Source: Bacteroidales bacterium
GTDB taxonomy: Bacteria > Bacteroidota > Bacteroidia > Bacteroidales > F082
Assembly (NCBI GenBank): GCA_024709145.1
Contig: JANJXG010000113.1
Location: 1 to 35,902, forward strand
Direction: 5' to 3'
Length of the DNA stretch: 35,902 bases
Shown here: positions 7,044 through 16,250 of the stretch, piece after piece
How positions within the stretch are numbered: the stretch's first letter is position 1
How the letters are laid out: every line of letters starts with the position of its first letter
Position numbers and translations under genes: made by a program
The notes under the pieces: generated by a model
Database searches by the model: none
Seen by the model: the letters and a program-made list of their open reading frames with translations, nothing else
What the model was told of the DNA's origin: nothing

Positions 7044-7931
7044 ATGACACTGCGTTTTTTCCTTATCCTCCTCAGCGCACTCGGCTTGTTCGCCTGTTCA
7101 GCTACCAAAAAAACCCTGCCGCCTGCCATCACCGCCGACCAGGCTTTTCTTCAGCACGATTATGCCCTTGCACGCAGCCTCTATGAACAACAGATCGCCG
7201 GGATCGAAAGCAGTGGCATTGCCGATACCAGCCTGCTCTATGAAAAAGCCGCCACGGCCTGCCTCATGACAGGCGACAGCACCAAAGCCGAATCTTATTA
7301 CAAACTCGCTGTGTATCACCGGCAGACCACACCACTTTCTTTTGCCTATCTTGCAGAACTGGCCCGCCGGAGCGACAACCTTTCACGCGAGCTGATGGCC
7401 CTCGAAGGACTGGCTCAGCAACATCCCGGCGCCCCCGAAACCATCATGGTCCTTCCACGGCTTTTCGACTTATATGCCTCTACGGCTCAATATGAAGCCG
7501 CTGCCAACACCTGGACGGCCATGAACGAAAGCCAGAAAGATGCCACACTCCTCGCCCAATGGCTGAAAGTAGCCCGGCAACTTGGCCGCGACAACGACTG
7601 CGACAGCGCCGCCGAAGCATTATTGCTGAACAACCCCAACCAGGTAGAGGCCCTGAGCTGGAAAGCAATCCGCCTCTACGACAAAGGCGAAGCTCGCTAC
7701 CAACAGGAGGTAGCCGACTACGAAAAACAAAAAAACCATGCCCGCTATGCAAAGATGCTCAAAGGGCTGGAACAGGCAACGGCCGACTTCAAGGCAGCCC
7801 TGCCACTCTTCGAAAAAGCCTATAACCTTAGCCCCGACGGCCGCACGGCACGTTATATCTACAACATTTACGCACGCTTTGGCGACGAAGCCAATGCCGC
7901 CCGCTACAAACGCCTGTCCGACATTCAATAA
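7044..7931 (+). CDS. TPR-repeat lipoprotein
   Basis: A 295-residue predicted lipoprotein: a short signal peptide beginning MTLRFF, with lipobox LFAC, then helical repeats of TPR character (FLQHDYALARSLYEQQIAG; LLYEKAATACLMTGDSTKAESYY; the Ala-rich stretch AAANTWTAMNESQ). The family is not recognised beyond TPR-like. The protein is expected in the periplasm or on the inner face of the outer membrane and probably mediates protein contacts. The start at 7044 is chosen because the promoter -7 element lies between it and the farther start at 7017, and because the signal peptide begins properly there. thiL follows after 12 bases, so co-transcription is likely; a functional link with thiamine is not evident. 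Confidence 0.75.
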   Translation: MTLRFFLILLSALGLFACSATKKTLPPAITADQAFLQHDYALARSLYEQQIAGIESSGIADTSLLYEKAATACLMTGDSTKAESYYKLAVYHRQTTPLSFAYLAELARRSDNLSRELMALEGLAQQHPGAPETIMVLPRLFDLYASTAQYEAAANTWTAMNESQKDATLLAQWLKVARQLGRDNDCDSAAEALLLNNPNQVEALSWKAIRLYDKGEARYQQEVADYEKQKNHARYAKMLKGLEQATADFKAALPLFEKAYNLSPDGRTARYIYNIYARFGDEANAARYKRLSDIQ

Positions 7932-7943
7932 GTTCTCTGCAAT

Positions 7944-9002
7944 ATGACATCACCAATTTCCGACGCCGGTCCATCCGGCACATCAATCAGTCAGCTCGGC
8001 GAATTTGGCCTCATCCGCCACCTCACTGCCAACATCAGGCTGCACCAACCTACTAGCCTCACCGCTGCCGGTGATGACGCCGCCGTGATCGGCAACGATG
8101 GCAAACAAACCCTTGTGTCAGTCGACCTGCTTGTGGAAGGTGTCCATTTCGACCTCACCTACACACCACTCAAACACCTGGGCTACAAAGCAGTGGCTGT
8201 CAACATCTCCGATATCGCCGCCATGAACGGCACCGCACATCAGATCGTCGTGGGCATCGCCCTCTCCAGCCGCTTCCCCCTTGAGGCTGTGAGCGAACTC
8301 TATGAAGGCATGCTGCTTGCCTGCAACAAATACAAAGTCGACCTCGTAGGCGGCGACACCACCTCGAGCACCTCAGGCCTCCTTATTTCAATCACGGTGA
8401 TCGGAACGGCCAAAGCCGAAGAGATCTGTTACCGAAGTGGTGCCCGACCCGGAGAACTGCTCTGCGTGAGCGGCGACCTGGGTGCTGCCTATATGGGACT
8501 CCTGCTCCTCGAACGCGAAAAAGCCGCCTTCAAAGCCAACCCCGATCTCCAGCCCGACCTCGAAGGCTTTGACTATGTGCTCGAACGGCAGCTCAAACCC
8601 GAACCTCGTACCGACATCCTTGAAATACTTCGCCAGGCAGACGTCAAACCCACTGCCATGATCGATATCAGCGACGGCCTCGCTTCCGAAATTCTTCACC
8701 TCTGCAAAGCCTCCGGAACGGGTTGCAGAATCTACGAAGACAAAATTCCCTTCGACCCCGTTACGCTCAACACTGCCGACAGCTTCAACATGCTGCCTGC
8801 CATCGCTGCCCTCAACGGGGGCGAAGACTACGAGCTGCTCTTCACCATCGGGCAAAGCGACTTCGAAAAAATCCGCAACATCCGAGGCATCAGCATCATC
8901 GGTCACATGACTGACAACCCCGGCTATGCCGATATGGTCACGCCCGACAACCAGATAATCCCCCTCACCGCCCAAGGTTGGGATGCCTTGATGCGGGGCT
9001 AG
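7944..9002 (+). CDS. thiL: Thiamine-monophosphate kinase
   Basis: Cytoplasmic ATP-dependent kinase that converts thiamine monophosphate to the active cofactor thiamine diphosphate. The 352-residue product shows the ThiL/PurM-like layout: an N-terminal GEFGLIRHL, the acidic AAGDDAAVI motif, VSVDLLVEGVHFDL, GYKAVAVNISDIAAMNG, VGGDTTSS, and the C-terminal MIDISDGLASEILH and NGGEDYELLFTI. These Asp-rich motifs bind Mg-ATP and substrate in the family. It is the second gene after the TPR lipoprotein, with a 12-base gap. No other thiamine gene or TPP riboswitch was seen in the window. Confidence 0.93.
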   Translation: MTSPISDAGPSGTSISQLGEFGLIRHLTANIRLHQPTSLTAAGDDAAVIGNDGKQTLVSVDLLVEGVHFDLTYTPLKHLGYKAVAVNISDIAAMNGTAHQIVVGIALSSRFPLEAVSELYEGMLLACNKYKVDLVGGDTTSSTSGLLISITVIGTAKAEEICYRSGARPGELLCVSGDLGAAYMGLLLLEREKAAFKANPDLQPDLEGFDYVLERQLKPEPRTDILEILRQADVKPTAMIDISDGLASEILHLCKASGTGCRIYEDKIPFDPVTLNTADSFNMLPAIAALNGGEDYELLFTIGQSDFEKIRNIRGISIIGHMTDNPGYADMVTPDNQIIPLTAQGWDALMRG

Positions 9003-9031
9003 CCATTTCTCGGGTAACGAACAATTTAGAT

Positions 9032-9061
9032 ACCTAAATAGTGCTTTGTCTCGATTTAGGT
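9032..9061. repeat. Inverted repeat 1 upstream of the TonB receptor
   Basis: Perfect 8-base arms: ACCTAAAT (9032-9039) and ATTTAGGT (9054-9061). It could be a weak thiL terminator hairpin, but no T-run follows. It resembles, in sequence, the arms of inverted repeat 3. Confidence 0.55.
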
Positions 9062-9074
9062 TTGGTGAAATATA

Positions 9075-9100
9075 AAATTTAAATCAGAATCTTTAAATTT
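9075..9100. repeat. Inverted repeat 2 upstream of the TonB receptor
   Basis: Perfect 9-base AT-rich arms, AAATTTAAA (9075-9083) and TTTAAATTT (9092-9100), with an 8-base loop. The right arm overlaps the -33 element TTTG at 9098-9101. Confidence 0.6.
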
Positions 9101-9127
9101 GTTCTGTTTTAAATAGGTTTACTTTTG
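9098..9127 (+). promoter_or_regulatory. Promoter of the TonB receptor operon
   Basis: TTTG at 9098-9101, an 18-base spacer and TACTTTTG at 9120-9127: a near-ideal Bacteroidota promoter. The -7 element lies in the 12-base centre of inverted repeat 3. The predicted leader to the ATG at 9278 is about 145 bases. Confidence 0.65.
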
Positions 9128-9142
9128 TTTTAACCTATTTAA
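9109..9142. promoter_or_regulatory. Inverted repeat 3 enclosing the -7 element (operator candidate)
   Basis: Perfect 11-base arms TTAAATAGGTT (9109-9119) and AACCTATTTAA (9132-9142). GTTC at 9101-9104 and GAAC at 9143-9146 extend the symmetry after a 4-base bulge. Because transcription should start near the right arm, this cannot act as an RNA hairpin of this promoter's transcript; a DNA operator is the more likely reading. Confidence 0.55.
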
Positions 9143-9277
9143 GAACGTTTCAACACCATAGATTTATTGGATCAGCAAAGCAAAACGCAACCCTGGTAAA
9201 TTATTTTGCATCTTTACAGTCCGGCTGCAATAAAGCAAGCCGGGCAGAGTTTTCACACCGAACCAGAACCTCTAAGA

Positions 9278-11632
9278 ATGAAACATCTTTTCTTGTCGCT
9301 GCTGATGATTGGTCTGATGCAGACAATCACCGCACAAAACAAATTCACCATCAGCGGTTATGTGCGCGAAAAAGGCAGCCGGGAGCTGCTGCCGGGCGTA
9401 AATATATACTTTCCGGTTCAAAAAACCGGCACTACCACCAATAACTATGGTTTTTATTCCATCACACTTCCTGCAGGCAAATATGAGCTGCAATACTCTT
9501 TTGTTGGCTATATAACAGAATTAAGGCAGTTGAATCTGGAATCGGATCAGGTAATTGACATTGAGCTTGCATCGAGTATCACGTTGAAGGAGGTGGTGGT
9601 TGCAGGTGAGAAACTGGAAAGAGCCACCGAAAGTGCCCAGATGAGTCTTGTTGCCTTGCCGGTGAGTCAGGTAAAAAACATTCCGGCCCTCTTGGGCGAA
9701 AAAGATGTTTTTAAAGCCTTGCAATTAATGCCGGGGGTGCAGAAAGGAAGCGAAGGAAGCAGCGGCCTGTACGTACGCGGTGGCGGACCTGATCAAAACC
9801 TCATCATACTTGATGACGCGCCGGTGTACAATGCATACCATCTTTTTGGTTTCTTTTCGGTGTTCAACGGCGATGCGCTGAAAAGCGTCGAACTCACCAA
9901 AGGGGGCTTTCCGGCTCGTTTTGGCGGACGGCTCTCGTCGGTGGTTGAAATGACGATGAAAGACGGTAACAAAGAAAAGTTCTCAGGTGAAGGTGGCATC
10001 GGGCTTCTCTCTTCGCGCCTGACGTTTGAAGGCCCTGTCGTGAAGAACAAATCTTCATTCCTCATCTCAGGACGACGAACCTACGCCGATGCCCTTGTAA
10101 GACCTTTTTTATCGTCGGATGAGAAATTCGGTTATTACTTTTACGACCTCAATGCCAAAATCAATTACGACTTCGGACCGAACAACAGGCTCTACCTCAG
10201 TGGATACTTTGGAAGAGATAAGTTTTACATGAAAAGCGAATACGATGGGCAAGGGTATGACGAAGGCGGATTATACTGGCAAAATAAAACGGCTACCCTC
10301 CGGTGGAATCACCTCTTCAACAACAAAGTCTTTAGCAATACCTCTTTCATTTTCAGTGAGTATGACTTAAACATCTATTCAAAATACAAAAATGAATATG
10401 AGAACTATTCACTCGACTACCAATCAGGTATCAGGGATTTTGGGTTGAAACACGATCTCGAATACCATGTTTCTCCTGCTTATACCCTACGGGCAGGGCT
10501 TCAAACCACCCATCATTATTTCAGACCCAGCGCCATTGTTGAGATTGACGAAGGGGCTCAATACGATTTCAACAGCAAGGTGTCGTACGAGTCATTTGAA
10601 TCGGGAATTTATGCTGAAAATCATTTCAACTTCAAGGGACGGGCACAACTCAACGCAGGACTGCGTTTTTCGCATTTTATCGCCGGTGAGAAGCCTTATT
10701 TCAACATCGAACCCCGGCTTTCAGCCAATTACATCCTTCTTCCCGGTCTTTCGGCCAAAGCAGCTTTTGCCTGGATGAGCCAATACATCCACCTGTTGAG
10801 CAGCACAGGCATAGGACTACCGACCGACCTTTGGGTTCCATCAACCGACAGGGTGGCTCCGCAAAAGAGTATTCAGGCTTCTGCAGGATTAGCCAAAGAA
10901 CTGTCGGAAGGCAAGGTACTCCTCACATTGGAAGGGTATTATAAACAAAGCAGCGATATTTTGGGCTACAAGCCGGGCGCCAGTTTTCTGTTGCTCGACG
11001 ACCCTTCGGATGCACAGAATTTCACCTGGCAGGATAATGTTACGGCCGGCAATGGTAGCTCCTACGGGATAGAACTTTTGCTTCACAAAAAAACCGGCAA
11101 AACCAGTGGCTGGATCGGATATACCCTCTCCTGGACACAACTGCAGTTTGACGAAATCAACTTCGGTAAAAAATTCTGGGCCCGTTACGATCGTCGTCAC
11201 GACATTGCCCTGGTGGTCATCCACGAGTTGAGTGAACGTCTCACCCTCTCCGGAACCTGGGTTTATGGTACCGGTAATGCCGTTACGCTGCCGCTGGGTT
11301 CGTTTCCTGCCATTCCGCACAATCAATTTGAAGGTTTCGAAAATGCTGCCTTTCCTTACTTTTATTATGCCGATTTGTCCGATTACGGCCCAGTTAACGA
11401 CTTCCGGATGAAAGCCTACCACCGGCTGGACCTGGCCCTTCAGGTTCACAAAAAATTCAGCAAGCATGAAAGAACATGGGAGTTTGGCCTTTACAATGCC
11501 TACAGCCGACACAACCCATTCTTCTATTATATTCAAAACGAATATTTTAACAACGATACTTACATCACAAAACTCAAGCAGGTTTCCATTTTTCCTATCG
11601 TGCCCTCGGTTACATACTCACTCAAATTCTGA
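9278..11632 (+). CDS. TonB-dependent outer-membrane receptor with carboxypeptidase-regulatory-like domain
   Basis: A 784-residue outer-membrane beta-barrel that imports an unknown ligand using TonB/proton-motive energy. The signal peptide begins at MKHLFLS and probably ends near TITA-Q. An N-terminal CarboxypepD_reg-like Ig domain follows (YVREKGSRELLPGVNIYF ... GYITELRQL, residues about 25-105). Then comes a plug domain (LLGEKDVFKALQLMPGVQ; GLYVRGGGPDQNLIILDDAP; GGFPARFGGRLSSVVEM), and a barrel ending in SVTYSLKF with the terminal Phe typical of outer-membrane proteins. It is shorter than SusC proteins (about 1000) and has no SusD partner. It heads a run with DUF4249 (5-base gap) and DUF3788. 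The start at 9278 is chosen for its signal peptide over the farther start at 9206. Confidence 0.92.
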   Translation: MKHLFLSLLMIGLMQTITAQNKFTISGYVREKGSRELLPGVNIYFPVQKTGTTTNNYGFYSITLPAGKYELQYSFVGYITELRQLNLESDQVIDIELASSITLKEVVVAGEKLERATESAQMSLVALPVSQVKNIPALLGEKDVFKALQLMPGVQKGSEGSSGLYVRGGGPDQNLIILDDAPVYNAYHLFGFFSVFNGDALKSVELTKGGFPARFGGRLSSVVEMTMKDGNKEKFSGEGGIGLLSSRLTFEGPVVKNKSSFLISGRRTYADALVRPFLSSDEKFGYYFYDLNAKINYDFGPNNRLYLSGYFGRDKFYMKSEYDGQGYDEGGLYWQNKTATLRWNHLFNNKVFSNTSFIFSEYDLNIYSKYKNEYENYSLDYQSGIRDFGLKHDLEYHVSPAYTLRAGLQTTHHYFRPSAIVEIDEGAQYDFNSKVSYESFESGIYAENHFNFKGRAQLNAGLRFSHFIAGEKPYFNIEPRLSANYILLPGLSAKAAFAWMSQYIHLLSSTGIGLPTDLWVPSTDRVAPQKSIQASAGLAKELSEGKVLLTLEGYYKQSSDILGYKPGASFLLLDDPSDAQNFTWQDNVTAGNGSSYGIELLLHKKTGKTSGWIGYTLSWTQLQFDEINFGKKFWARYDRRHDIALVVIHELSERLTLSGTWVYGTGNAVTLPLGSFPAIPHNQFEGFENAAFPYFYYADLSDYGPVNDFRMKAYHRLDLALQVHKKFSKHERTWEFGLYNAYSRHNPFFYYIQNEYFNNDTYITKLKQVSIFPIVPSVTYSLKF

Positions 11633-11637
11633 ATCCA

Positions 11638-12489
11638 ATGAATCCAAAATACACCTTGTCGTACCACATCCTGTTACTGCTCACCCTGCTCACTGCCTGC
11701 AACATGGAATCGGATGTAGATGTTCCTGCTTCCAAACCCAAACTGGTGGTCAGCGGCTTTATCTCACCCGAAACCGACACAGCTTTTGTGAAAGTATTAC
11801 GCAGCAAACCCCTGTATACGGTGACGCATTACAACAATTATGACTATACGGTTGTGACCGATGCCGAAGTAAAAATCAACAGCGACGGGCAGCAGGTGGT
11901 GTTAAACTTCTTACCTGTTCAACAGCGATACTACACCACGGAGCTGGCTGTGATTCCAGGCAGACAATACTTCCTTGAAATCACCACCCCATCGGGCGAA
12001 AGAGTCAGTTCAAACTGTAGGGTGCCCGATCAATTGCCGCCTGATATTACGAACATCGCACTTGAAACCAATCCGTTCTACCAGGAAAAAAGCATCCGCT
12101 TCACCCTGCCCGACCGCATTGGCAGCGGCGATTATTACCGGGTTTCGGCAGGTTACGTTTTTGAACCAACCTATGAATGGCCTGCCTGGTTTAACAGCAT
12201 CGGTTTTCAATCAGGACAGGAATTTGTTTCGGATGTTCAGAAAGACGGGACAGAGTTTCTTTACAAAACATACGGATTCGGCTCTTTTGACAATCCTCCA
12301 ATCAATATCTATGTAAGCCTCACCGACGATCATTATTTTAAATACCATCAGTCGGTTAATTCATTTCAGGACGACAACCCCTTTGCCGAACCAACGCCGG
12401 TTTATTCCAATATCGAAGGAGGCCTTGGTGTTTTCGCTGCTTTGAGGACAGTTGTTACCTCTGTGGATGTGAACAAGTTCAACCAATGA
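11638..12489 (+). CDS. DUF4249 lipoprotein
   Basis: A 283-residue predicted lipoprotein with lipobox LTAC (Cys21). The DUF4249 pattern is visible: KPKLVVSGFISPETDTAFVKVLRS, cited here only in part as LVVSGFISPE, then VVTDAEVKI, TELAVIPGRQYFLEI and the C-terminal NIEGGLGVFAAL. Function is not known, but genes of this family commonly sit directly after TonB-dependent receptors in Bacteroidota, as here with only 5 bases between. By inference it is a surface or periplasmic accessory to the receptor, and the two are surely co-transcribed. Confidence 0.88.
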   Translation: MNPKYTLSYHILLLLTLLTACNMESDVDVPASKPKLVVSGFISPETDTAFVKVLRSKPLYTVTHYNNYDYTVVTDAEVKINSDGQQVVLNFLPVQQRYYTTELAVIPGRQYFLEITTPSGERVSSNCRVPDQLPPDITNIALETNPFYQEKSIRFTLPDRIGSGDYYRVSAGYVFEPTYEWPAWFNSIGFQSGQEFVSDVQKDGTEFLYKTYGFGSFDNPPINIYVSLTDDHYFKYHQSVNSFQDDNPFAEPTPVYSNIEGGLGVFAALRTVVTSVDVNKFNQ

Positions 12490-12523
12490 GACCATCGAAA
12501 TATTCTCCTGAAATGATAAAGGT

Positions 12524-12958
12524 ATGAACCCAGACAACCGGCAGATGTTGCTGCGCGACCCTGACACCGAACCCACAGACACAGCACTCGAAAACGTCAT
12601 GGGAGCAAATTTGTATGCCCAATACCACCAACTCATTGAGTTGATCACAACCGAATTCGGTATGCAGTATGAGTGGAGATATTACAACGATGGCAAAGCG
12701 TGGCTTTTTAAAAGTACTTTCAGGAAGAAAACCGTCTTCTGGCTTTCAGCCTGGGAAGGATCACTGAAAATCAGCTTCTACTTTTCACCAAAAGCTGCAG
12801 ACGGAATGATGAAACTGACAGTCAGCGATGCCATCAAGAACGATTTTGCTGCAAACGCAGGCAAGCGGAAATTCATTCCGCTGACAATCGAAACTGTTCA
12901 CGAACAACCGCTGGAAAATCTTCGGGAAATGATTCGTTTCAAAATCAGCCAAAAATAG
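12524..12958 (+). CDS. DUF3788 family protein
   Basis: A 144-residue cytoplasmic protein without signal peptide. It shows the DUF3788 features LLRDPDTEPTD at the N-terminus, YEWRYYNDGKAWLFK and TVFWLSAWEGSLKISFYF in the middle, and LTIETVHEQPLENLREMIRFK at the end. No function is established for the family. It lies 34 bases after the DUF4249 gene on the same strand with an AAAGGT before the ATG, so it may be the third gene of the TonB receptor operon. It converges with the CotH-type gene, which ends 20 bases away. Confidence 0.78.
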   Translation: MNPDNRQMLLRDPDTEPTDTALENVMGANLYAQYHQLIELITTEFGMQYEWRYYNDGKAWLFKSTFRKKTVFWLSAWEGSLKISFYFSPKAADGMMKLTVSDAIKNDFAANAGKRKFIPLTIETVHEQPLENLREMIRFKISQK

Positions 12959-12978
12959 CCGGTAACAGCTTCAAGCAT

Positions 12979-15900
12979 CTAGTGCAGCTTGACAAACTTC
13001 TGGTGATAAATCCTGTTGCCTGAGGTGACCTGGACCACATAAACTCCGGCCGGCAATTCGTGTAACGAAACCCTATGGTTTAATTCAGCCTTCTCCAGCA
13101 GCCCTGCAAGAAGCTGTTTCCCCTGCGCGTCAACCAACCGGTAATTTACCGCTTTTTCGACGGCAGGATGTAACGTAAGTTCGAGGTAAGTGGATGCAGG
13201 ATTGGGAAAGATCTGCACAAAAGGCATTTTTGTTTCGGACTGAGGAAGGCCGGTCAGGGATTCGAAATTAGCTTCAAACACAACGGCATCAGCTTGCAGC
13301 ATTCCTTCAAAAACGGTGTTGAGAGTATCGGGAATCAGGCCATTGGGCGTCCAGTTTTTAAAGGCATTAGAACCAAATGCCATAGCTTCGATCCGAACAG
13401 GCACCCCATTGAAATAGATTCCCTGCCAGGGGTAAACCTCAGGTGTAACCGTACTTATTCTGATTTGACCTGCTCCTTCCGGTTTTACTTCGAGGGTGAC
13501 ATCTACCTGGTTTGACAATAAAAAATGCTGCTGCAGATGGTTGCGAACCTGAGTGCTGCGCAATGAAAGCTGCTGTTGAAAAACGTCATGGTTAGCAGCA
13601 AAGGCAGCCATTTGCTCCGGTACATGGTTGGGATCACCCCATCGGGCAAATTCATTGGGCATTTCAGCTACCATTTTGTCGTACATCTCGTTTTCGGTTT
13701 CCAACAAGTGCTCAATCCGGTATTCTGTATTCATCAAATCGGCAAAACGATTGATAAAATAATGCTTAAAACGCTCGTTTTGAAGGCTTCGCTGCCAAAT
13801 ATTGATAAACTTATTTGCAGGATCATAGTTCAGCATATAATGGATATGGTCGGCATAGCAATCGGTCCAGGCATTGGGCAACAGGGCAAGTTCCATGTCC
13901 ATGAGGCAGAAACGCCAGCTGTTGTTGGTTTTGTCTGACCTGACGATTTTGATGTTGTTCCACGGCCAGTCGGTGTTACCCATCCAGGATTCGCCGATGA
14001 TGTAGTCGGTGTACCAGTCAAGATCGAAATACTGACTCGCGGCCTCCCAGTAATTTGAAGCAGACGGATCAAGCAGAGCAAAAGCCTGAAAATCGTTGTC
14101 AAAAGCTTCTACCGAACCTGTCACTGCCCGCAGCACACCACCATACCAGGCCGATTGCGATAAAATGTGTATCTGATCATCATCTGCACCATCCCAAACC
14201 TCAAAATATTCGGTATCCATCTTTTCACGCAAGTCATACAATCCGAAGTAAGACCCGTTGATATAGACTGATACAGGTTCCCAGGCAGCATAGTAGTTAT
14301 GCGTACCCTTGCCCATCATGGCTGTCTGACAGGCCTCTTTGTAAGGCAGAATCAGGTATTGATTGCTCCCGTTGCGCAGATAAAATTTACCGTACAGGCT
14401 GCGTTCGGGTATGGCGCTGATAAGCGGGTAATGCACCGGACCTTCGCCCAAAACGCCATCGTCGAGTTCAACCCTGAACGAATGCTGCGGATGTGAACGG
14501 GCACCTCCCCAACCACCATCCATTTGCATGCCGGCTCTTTGAGAGAAAATCAGGTTTTGGGCCGTGTCAAAAAACTCAACATAGGCTGCCTTTTCCCAAT
14601 CGACCCACCACTGATCAAAGATGCCGGTTGGTCCATAAAGGTTTGCCTCGTCGGTAACGACCGACAAGATGGGTGTTTGATGGCTGACCCCAAAAAGATA
14701 GGTTGAAACAGCTGTTTTGCCCGGCAGGATTCCCTCAGCAAAAGCCTTCGCCTTCAATACGGTTGATTGGCTGATGATGATTGGATTACCGGTGTACTGT
14801 GGTGACTGAAGGCTGACATCGCTGCCGTCGGTGGTGTAATGAACAACAGCCGGCGCAGCATTGGGGTTGGTAATATAAACAGGCAGCAAGGTATTGTAAA
14901 ATCCTGAAACAGCCGAAAAGACAGGCTCCTGAAGATATTCACTGTAAGTTGAGGCATTGTTGTTGGATGCCATTGGCGTGGCCGGCCAAAGAAGTTGAGT
15001 GCCTGCAGCGCCATCAGGAAACCGTCCGGTGCTCAGGTCAAGATCGTCGCAGTCAACATAAAGAGAATTTAAATAGGTAAGTTCAGGTGAATACAGCATG
15101 ACCATCTCCCCTCCCTCTGCAATTTTAAAACTGGTGTGCTGATACTGATTGATGTCGCTTGTTTGAAAGGTGAGTGGTACTTCACTGAGGGAGACAAGCC
15201 GCAGCTGAATTTCAAAAAAATCGTACCATGTACTGGCATCTGTTGTCACCACATCGAAAGCAAGTCGGTCGATGTTGCCTGCCGAAAGCCCTGCAGCCCT
15301 AAGTTCCGAAGCCTGAATGAGCATCTGATGGCGTGCCGACCAATACCAGTTTCCATATGGAGCCGGATAGTCGGTTGGTGAATTTTGAAGCTGACCTGTT
15401 CCAATCTGAATTCCATTGAGTTTCATGTTTGGCCGCTGTTTTACCCTGGTTCCGTAGGCCGCGGAACAGGAAGCGTTGCTCCCGTCCTGGAAAGTGAATA
15501 AGCTGGCATAAAAAGGTGTTTCGGTCTGCCTGAATACGGCATTGGAGGTGTATTGGCTGGCATTGTAGGAGCAGGTGTTTACAAGAATATCCGATACGCC
15601 ATCCCAATAAAATGGCAACTGAAAAGCATGGTTGTTCCAGCCTGCCACAGGTGTAAAATCATTGGTGCTGAACACTGTCACAAAACCTGAGACAGGCTTG
15701 CGGTCTTTTCCGCTGCAAAAGACTGGCAGAAAACCGCCCGGAGCCAGCTTGATGGAAGGGAACCGCCATTTGGCAGGTTGTGACGGATTATCGCTCAAAG
15801 CATAATTGAAAAGGTTAACTGTATCGACCCCGGTGTTGTACAATTCAATCCAATCGGGATATTCACCGTTTTCGTCGGCCAGGGTGCTGTAATTTCGGTT

Positions 15901-15999
15901 ACTGCCTTCGTTGATCACCAGTTGAGCATGCAACGATGTCGTTGCACTGAATAGAACGATAAGAAGTGTGGTAAAGGTGCGAACGCGTATTCCGGGCAT
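12979..15999 (-). CDS. T9SS-secreted CotH-kinase family protein with lamin-tail domain
   Basis: A 1006-residue secreted multidomain protein. In order: a signal peptide (ending near SLHA); a lamin-tail domain (LVINEGSN ... YPDWIELYNTG ... LAPGGFLPVFCSGKD); a less clear middle part; a chitobiase-C-like segment (VVHYTTDGSDVS ... SQSTVLKAKAFAEG, about 380-435); and a CotH domain (about 443-800) with RNGSNQY, NGSYFGLYDLREKMD, GNTDWPWNNIKIVRS and WRFCLMDMELAL. A C-terminal type A sorting domain (about 926-1006, from FPNPASTYLEL to the terminal KFVKLH) sends it out by the type IX system. Members of the CotH family include protein kinases in Bacillus spores; activity of this one is unproven. Single gene, divergent from the lipocalin. 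Confidence 0.9.
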   Translation of the reverse strand: MPGIRVRTFTTLLIVLFSATTSLHAQLVINEGSNRNYSTLADENGEYPDWIELYNTGVDTVNLFNYALSDNPSQPAKWRFPSIKLAPGGFLPVFCSGKDRKPVSGFVTVFSTNDFTPVAGWNNHAFQLPFYWDGVSDILVNTCSYNASQYTSNAVFRQTETPFYASLFTFQDGSNASCSAAYGTRVKQRPNMKLNGIQIGTGQLQNSPTDYPAPYGNWYWSARHQMLIQASELRAAGLSAGNIDRLAFDVVTTDASTWYDFFEIQLRLVSLSEVPLTFQTSDINQYQHTSFKIAEGGEMVMLYSPELTYLNSLYVDCDDLDLSTGRFPDGAAGTQLLWPATPMASNNNASTYSEYLQEPVFSAVSGFYNTLLPVYITNPNAAPAVVHYTTDGSDVSLQSPQYTGNPIIISQSTVLKAKAFAEGILPGKTAVSTYLFGVSHQTPILSVVTDEANLYGPTGIFDQWWVDWEKAAYVEFFDTAQNLIFSQRAGMQMDGGWGGARSHPQHSFRVELDDGVLGEGPVHYPLISAIPERSLYGKFYLRNGSNQYLILPYKEACQTAMMGKGTHNYYAAWEPVSVYINGSYFGLYDLREKMDTEYFEVWDGADDDQIHILSQSAWYGGVLRAVTGSVEAFDNDFQAFALLDPSASNYWEAASQYFDLDWYTDYIIGESWMGNTDWPWNNIKIVRSDKTNNSWRFCLMDMELALLPNAWTDCYADHIHYMLNYDPANKFINIWQRSLQNERFKHYFINRFADLMNTEYRIEHLLETENEMYDKMVAEMPNEFARWGDPNHVPEQMAAFAANHDVFQQQLSLRSTQVRNHLQQHFLLSNQVDVTLEVKPEGAGQIRISTVTPEVYPWQGIYFNGVPVRIEAMAFGSNAFKNWTPNGLIPDTLNTVFEGMLQADAVVFEANFESLTGLPQSETKMPFVQIFPNPASTYLELTLHPAVEKAVNYRLVDAQGKQLLAGLLEKAELNHRVSLHELPAGVYVVQVTSGNRIYHQKFVKLH

Positions 16000-16054
16000 A
16001 CAGTGATGGTTTTTGAAGCAATAACGAGGCCTGATTTATTGGATTTTTGGCTAA

Positions 16055-16062
16055 CAAATGTA
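16055..16062 (-). promoter_or_regulatory. Candidate -7 element for the CotH-family gene
   Basis: On the minus strand this reads TACATTTG, matching TAnnTTTG, 55 bases upstream of the ATG at 15999. No matching -33 TTG was seen, so this is weaker than the others. Confidence 0.35.
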
Positions 16063-16220
16063 GACAAACTACTGATTAAAGCGACACTTCCCAAAACTAA
16101 AAGATTGCAATCCGATGCAGCATTTAAAACCTGATCTTTGAGTCAGCAGCTTGGATGAATTCCCTTTTTATCTTGCTGCTGTTGCAGGGTACATTGACAA
16201 AATTCTCCTGAATGAAGAGA

Positions 16221-16250
16221 TTGATTTCAGCATATCCGTGCTTATCTTTG
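16221..16250 (+). promoter_or_regulatory. Promoter of the lipocalin gene
   Basis: TTG at 16221-16223, a 19-base spacer and TATCTTTG at 16243-16250, an excellent match to the Bacteroidota promoter. It is 53 bases before the ATG at 16304. Confidence 0.65.

Noticed and set aside
7944-9277. TPP riboswitch near thiL
   Set aside because: The gap before thiL is 12 bases, and the region after it shows promoter-type inverted repeats, not the conserved THI-box sequences.
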